Source of the DNA: Gerris lacustris
Taxonomy: Eukaryota > Arthropoda > Insecta > Hemiptera > Gerridae
Length of the DNA stretch: 64,000 bases
Direction: 5' to 3'
NCBI GenBank assembly: GCA_951217055.1
Contig: OX578285.1
Coordinates: 52,764,024-52,828,023, forward strand
Each line of letters opens with the position of its first letter. Position 1 is the stretch's first letter. Positions 60,203 to 64,000 of the stretch are shown piece after piece. The notes below the pieces were generated by a model. That model made no database searches, was not told where the DNA came from, and saw only the letters and a program-made list of their open reading frames with translations. A program made the translations under genes and the position numbers.

Positions 60203-60592
60203 TGGCCACGGCCACTCACCGTCGTTTTTTTTTTGTTTTTTTTTCAAATGCCTGTTGCCAAGCTGACAAGCTTATGTCCCGCAGACGATCTTAGCCGACC
60301 ATTTATCCTTTACAGGCACCAAAAGATAAATTGATGTTAGTCAAACACTCTTCTGCGCGCTATCTCCTGAACTATACTAAGTTTTTTAAAAAGGTTCTAC
60401 AAATAAATAAAATTCAATAAAAAGTGTCAGTTTTATCGGCCTATTTATTGAAACCTCACCACATATTATGTAGTACGTAAAAACAAATTAAAAAGTATTT
60501 CAAGAGTTTAAAAAAATCTAACAATTTATTATAGTTTATTATACTTTTTTGACATTAGTTAAGTTAAGTTAGGCCTACAAATATTAACTTAC
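60203..60592. other. Intergenic
   Basis: AT-rich. Nothing recognised. Confidence 0.4.
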
Positions 60593-60604
60593 CATAATGG
60601 TTTT

Positions 60605-61600
60605 TAAAAACGTTGAAAATTTACACCTTTTTAAATTTATTGATTCTTAAAATTTAAGTTGATGGATAAATAAGGTGTGGTAGTAATATAAAAACACTTA
60701 ATTCTTCATTAACGAGACGTTTCGACCCTGTTTTAAGGTCATTATCAATCTTTAATTAATATAAAATAACAACAAACAATAATTGTAAGTTAATTAATAA
60801 TGCTTAAAACATTCCAAATTTTTTTTTTTTTTTTAAATGATAACCAGTCACAATACAAACAATAAATAACAATATTATTTAGATTAGATAAAATCAATTA
60901 ATTAAAAACTACATTTATTAATTAACAGAAATGCCAAAAATAATGAATATTAAATTTTTTTATAACTTACAATAATGATGTCTGTATGAAATCAATTTTA
61001 GTGTAAAATCTATCTCTAAACGAGAGGGTCATATTGAGTTAAACTAAAAACTACTCTCACATATATCAAAAATTCAACATCTGTGGAACCTAAGGAACTG
61101 AACAAATCTAGTTTGATCATTTTATATGTTACTTTTTAAACCAAAAAATGTCTGTGTAATGTTCATATTAATGAATTTTTGTATATGTGAGAGTAGTTTT
61201 TAGTTTAACTCAATATGACCCTCTCGTTTAGAGATAGATTTTACACTAAAATTGACTTCATACAGACATCATTATTGTAAGTTATAAAAAATTTTAATAT
61301 TCATTATTTTTGGCATTTCTGTTAATTAATAAATCAAGTTTTTAATTAAATGTTTTTATCTAATCTAAATAATATTGTTATTTATTGTTTGTATTGTGAC
61401 TGGTTATAATTTTTTATAAAATTTTTTTTTTGAATGTTTTAAGCATTATTAATTAACTTATATTTATTGTTTGTTGCTATTTTAGATTAATTAAAGATTG
61501 ATAATGACCTTAAAACAGGGTCGAAACGTCTCGTTAATGAAGAATTAAGTGTTTTATTACTACCACACCTTATTTATCCATCAACTTAAATTTTAAGAAT
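60605..61600. mobile_element. Foldback insertion, ~420-bp arms, 12-bp target duplication
   Basis: cataatggtttt occurs exactly at 60593-60604 and 61601-61612. The arms (about 60641-61065 and 61175-61600) are long, near-identical inverted copies that include gaccttaaaacagggtcgaa and acgtctcgttaatgaag. The loop is ~110 bp. The left side has ~36 extra bases outside the arm. The 'aggtcgaaacgtc' phrase is typical of Penelope-like terminal repeats, but no coding region is present. Confidence 0.8.
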
Positions 61601-61612
61601 CATAATGGTTTT

Positions 61613-62509
61613 GTAAAAAAATTGAAAGAATATCCAATTATATAACGTCTATAGTTCATAAAAACTAGGATGAAAAAACAATGTGGGGGGGGGGGGGGGC
61701 GCCAGCCAAATATGGCATAGGGCCTCAAAAGTCCTAAATCCGGCACTCACTCTACTTGGCTAACTTGGATTTTATTGATTAATTCCTTTGAATATTTCTT
61801 TTTATTTAAACTATCATTTATAGTTTTCCATGTCAAGGAGTTAGAAATTGGAATACGAATATGGATGGCCTTAATTCTAACGATTTGTGTTTATGAAATT
61901 ACAGCATTGTTATCAAATCAGAAATACTACGTGTAAGCACGGAATGGAGTTTACCTAAAGAATTCGTTTATTGTGAATGATTTTTTTTTATTGATAGTAT
62001 TGTTACATTACAACCTATTTTTAAATACATTATTAATTATATGTTTACTCGAATGTATAATTTTTTATTTGTTACATAAATATAATATATTAAATTAAAA
62101 TAATTTTGATTATGGAATAAAAAATAAGTTATAAATAGAATTAGATAAGTGATGGTGAGGACCCTCAATAGAGAAAAGTAAACTCTAGAGCGAGGAATTC
62201 TGGTTAATTTACAATAAAATGAGTTGAACTATAAAATTAAAGATTTTATCATTCAACGTAAAAAATATTGAAAATAAACACACATTAATTATTTAATCGG
62301 CTTCATTTGATTACTTAGTGTAAAATGAAATAGAGATAATAAGATTAAATCGGGTGTGAATATTAATTTCTTTTGTTAAGAGAAACATTTATGTGGACAC
62401 GTAGTGTAGAGAGTAGTGGTATTATAGTTATTACCTTTAATAAGTCAAGTTGGAAAAATCCGTAGGCATTTGTTTTCACTCGTCTATAATGCGCACCCCT
62501 ATTTTAGAA
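61613..62509. other. Intergenic with a G run
   Basis: G run of ~15 (61685-61699), then the inverse of a 'gtgccggatttaggactttt' terminus (61726-61746). No gene. Confidence 0.4.
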
Positions 62510-62970
62510 AAAAATGGTTGTGCGTGAAGTCTCACGTAAAAAGGGGTTCGATGGTATGTATTGTCAACATGAAATTAGTTAGAATACATAAATACATAAA
62601 TTAGTTATTGGGAGGGGAAGAATACATAAATACATAAATTAGTTATTGGGAGGGGAGACAAAAAATGTGGATGCTTTTTGCAAAAAATGGCGTTGAAAAT
62701 TAAACAATTTACACGTCACTAACATTTTTTTATTTTTTTTTTTATTTAAATGTCTTATATTTTTCTAATCTACACTCTAATATCTTTCATTTGATACCCC
62801 ACTCAAAATTGCACAATTTTTTTTTCGCGTGACATGAATTATCCACCATTTTGGATTTCCAGTTAATCAGATCAAATCTATGGCCCAGCAGACCTCACAT
62901 TTTGCATATTTTTTTTTATATTTTTAGTAACAGCAGAAATATAGTTGTAGGAGGGAGGGGGAGGGGTTTT
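62510..62970 (-). repeat. Family B repeat with a 38-bp tandem duplication
   Basis: Parallels 16106-16500. A unit beginning agaatacataaatacataaa and ending ttattgggagggg is present twice at 62581-62655. Confidence 0.7.
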
Positions 62971-64000
62971 GTTGCCAAATTTGCATGAAAAATTAAACAC
63001 TATTTACAAGTCAACACTATTCACAACACTATTCACAAAAGTCTTACTTTTGGCCTTTTAGATTAAAGTTTTAAGGTGTGCAGATGATATTTTAATTGTT
63101 TAAATAAACGATAAAAAAAATGAACAAATGCAAAACAACAATGAAAAATTGAAGGTCAATTCAAGCCTTTATTGGACCATTGTTAAAAATATTTTCGAGT
63201 AACAGACATTTAACAGCAATGACATTTACATCAAAAAATATTATTTTTGACACAAATTCGGTCCATTATTTTGGCCAAAACCAGATCATTGTTTAAAAAA
63301 TTAAATGACTACATTTTTCGGTTGAGGTATTGTATCTGGAGCATCATGTATAGAAATGAAAAAAACTGGCACATATAATTAAAGTATTTTCTGTATATTT
63401 ATAAAAAATGCACCAATTATGGATTCTTCTTCATTTTATAGGTTTTCTCTTAATACATTTTCCATATTCAGTTCTCTATTTTAAGACACACCTATATACA
63501 GGTCTATTTTGCGAATCTTGGGCGTATGTATCTGTCGTAGATAAACTAGGCTTCGATGTAGCGTATCTGGTTTTTCGAGAGAGTATGAAATGAAAAAGAA
63601 TACATAAATAATGCAATTTATATCAATATAAAGGAAACACTTTAATTATGTATGCATTGTATTTGTTAGTTTTTGCATTTCTATACATGATGCGCCAGAT
63701 ACGCTACCTCAACCATTTTTCCCCCTGAAATTAATTAGTTTCATTTGGTACACTAACGTACCTATATTCTAATTTTTATTATTATTATTTTTTTTATTTT
63801 TTTTTTGGTATATAATATATATTAAAATTAATCCGCAGTTTGATTATAAATTTTCCCCAAAATATTCGTAAAAACTTTTTTTTTGCGTTCGATACCAACC
63901 CCTTTTATAAATCAATTAGCTAAATACCCGTGGAAAAACATTATTAAAGCAGAGGTTTTGCTTCCTGTACTTTCTCCGGTGTTTATCGCATCTCTGGGTG
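62971..64000. other. Intergenic, no gene seen
   Basis: AT-rich. A weak inverted echo of 'gtatctggagcatcatgtat' (63330) appears as 'atacatgatgcgccagatac' (63682-63702), so another inverted-repeat element may span ~63330-63705. The 61-codon plus ORF (63408-63593) lies between them and has no known domain. Confidence 0.35.

Overview
The window looks like AT-rich arthropod (most likely insect) nuclear DNA. It contains no bacterial-type operons, no rRNA and no complete tRNA gene that I can recognise. It holds one convincing, intact protein-coding gene. Nearly everything else that can be identified is transposon debris, inverted-repeat elements, microsatellites and a decaying satellite. The insect assignment is inferred from the style of the gene and from the mix of repeats: Penelope-like, Ty3/gypsy, FLYWCH/MULE and many short inverted-terminal-repeat elements.

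Layout. 0-9 kb: inverted-end elements (160-771, 2119-2367), a TA array, two strong palindromes (3466-3569) that run straight into a ~240-bp satellite (3572-4985), and a G-run-rich complex of short DNA-transposon pieces (5271-6740). 9-14 kb: a ~720-bp repeat (family A), a Penelope-like endonuclease fragment, a minus-strand gypsy remnant with a recognisable tRNA-Leu primer-binding site, and a plus-strand gag scrap. 14-25 kb: microsatellites, copies of two MITE-like families, and a tandem pair of elements carrying a short conserved ORF (family C). 26.2-27.2 kb: a deleted Mutator/Phantom-like element with a FLYWCH/MULE exon. 30.6-33.4 kb: a degenerate Ty3/gypsy element with gag, protease, RT, RNase H and part of integrase. 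36.5-40.7 kb: the real gene, an 1151-codon multi-C2H2 zinc-finger protein on the minus strand, coded in one uninterrupted exon with a 5' UTR splice acceptor just upstream. 41-44 kb: MITEs and a pseudogene of a multicopy protein family marked by QEEADTR and GCDTVSAF motifs. 46-54.5 kb: more family A and C copies, including a head-to-head family C dimer, and a Penelope insertion with a 15-bp target duplication. 55-64 kb: a GC-richer possible promoter island, foldback elements (59962-60202, 60605-61600) and family B copies.

The genes do not form a shared pathway. The zinc-finger gene is a nuclear protein gene sitting in a repeat-rich neighbourhood. The most interesting non-genic signals are (i) family C, a short TIR-bounded unit that repeatedly carries the start of a ~46-residue protein and a separate foldback tail, found as tandem, inverted and single copies; (ii) Penelope-type insertions that end in inverted arms and are bounded by exact direct repeats; and (iii) a deleted FLYWCH/MULE element with repeated GAATTGGGCCC subterminal motifs. 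All homology calls are from reading translations by eye; no database search was run.
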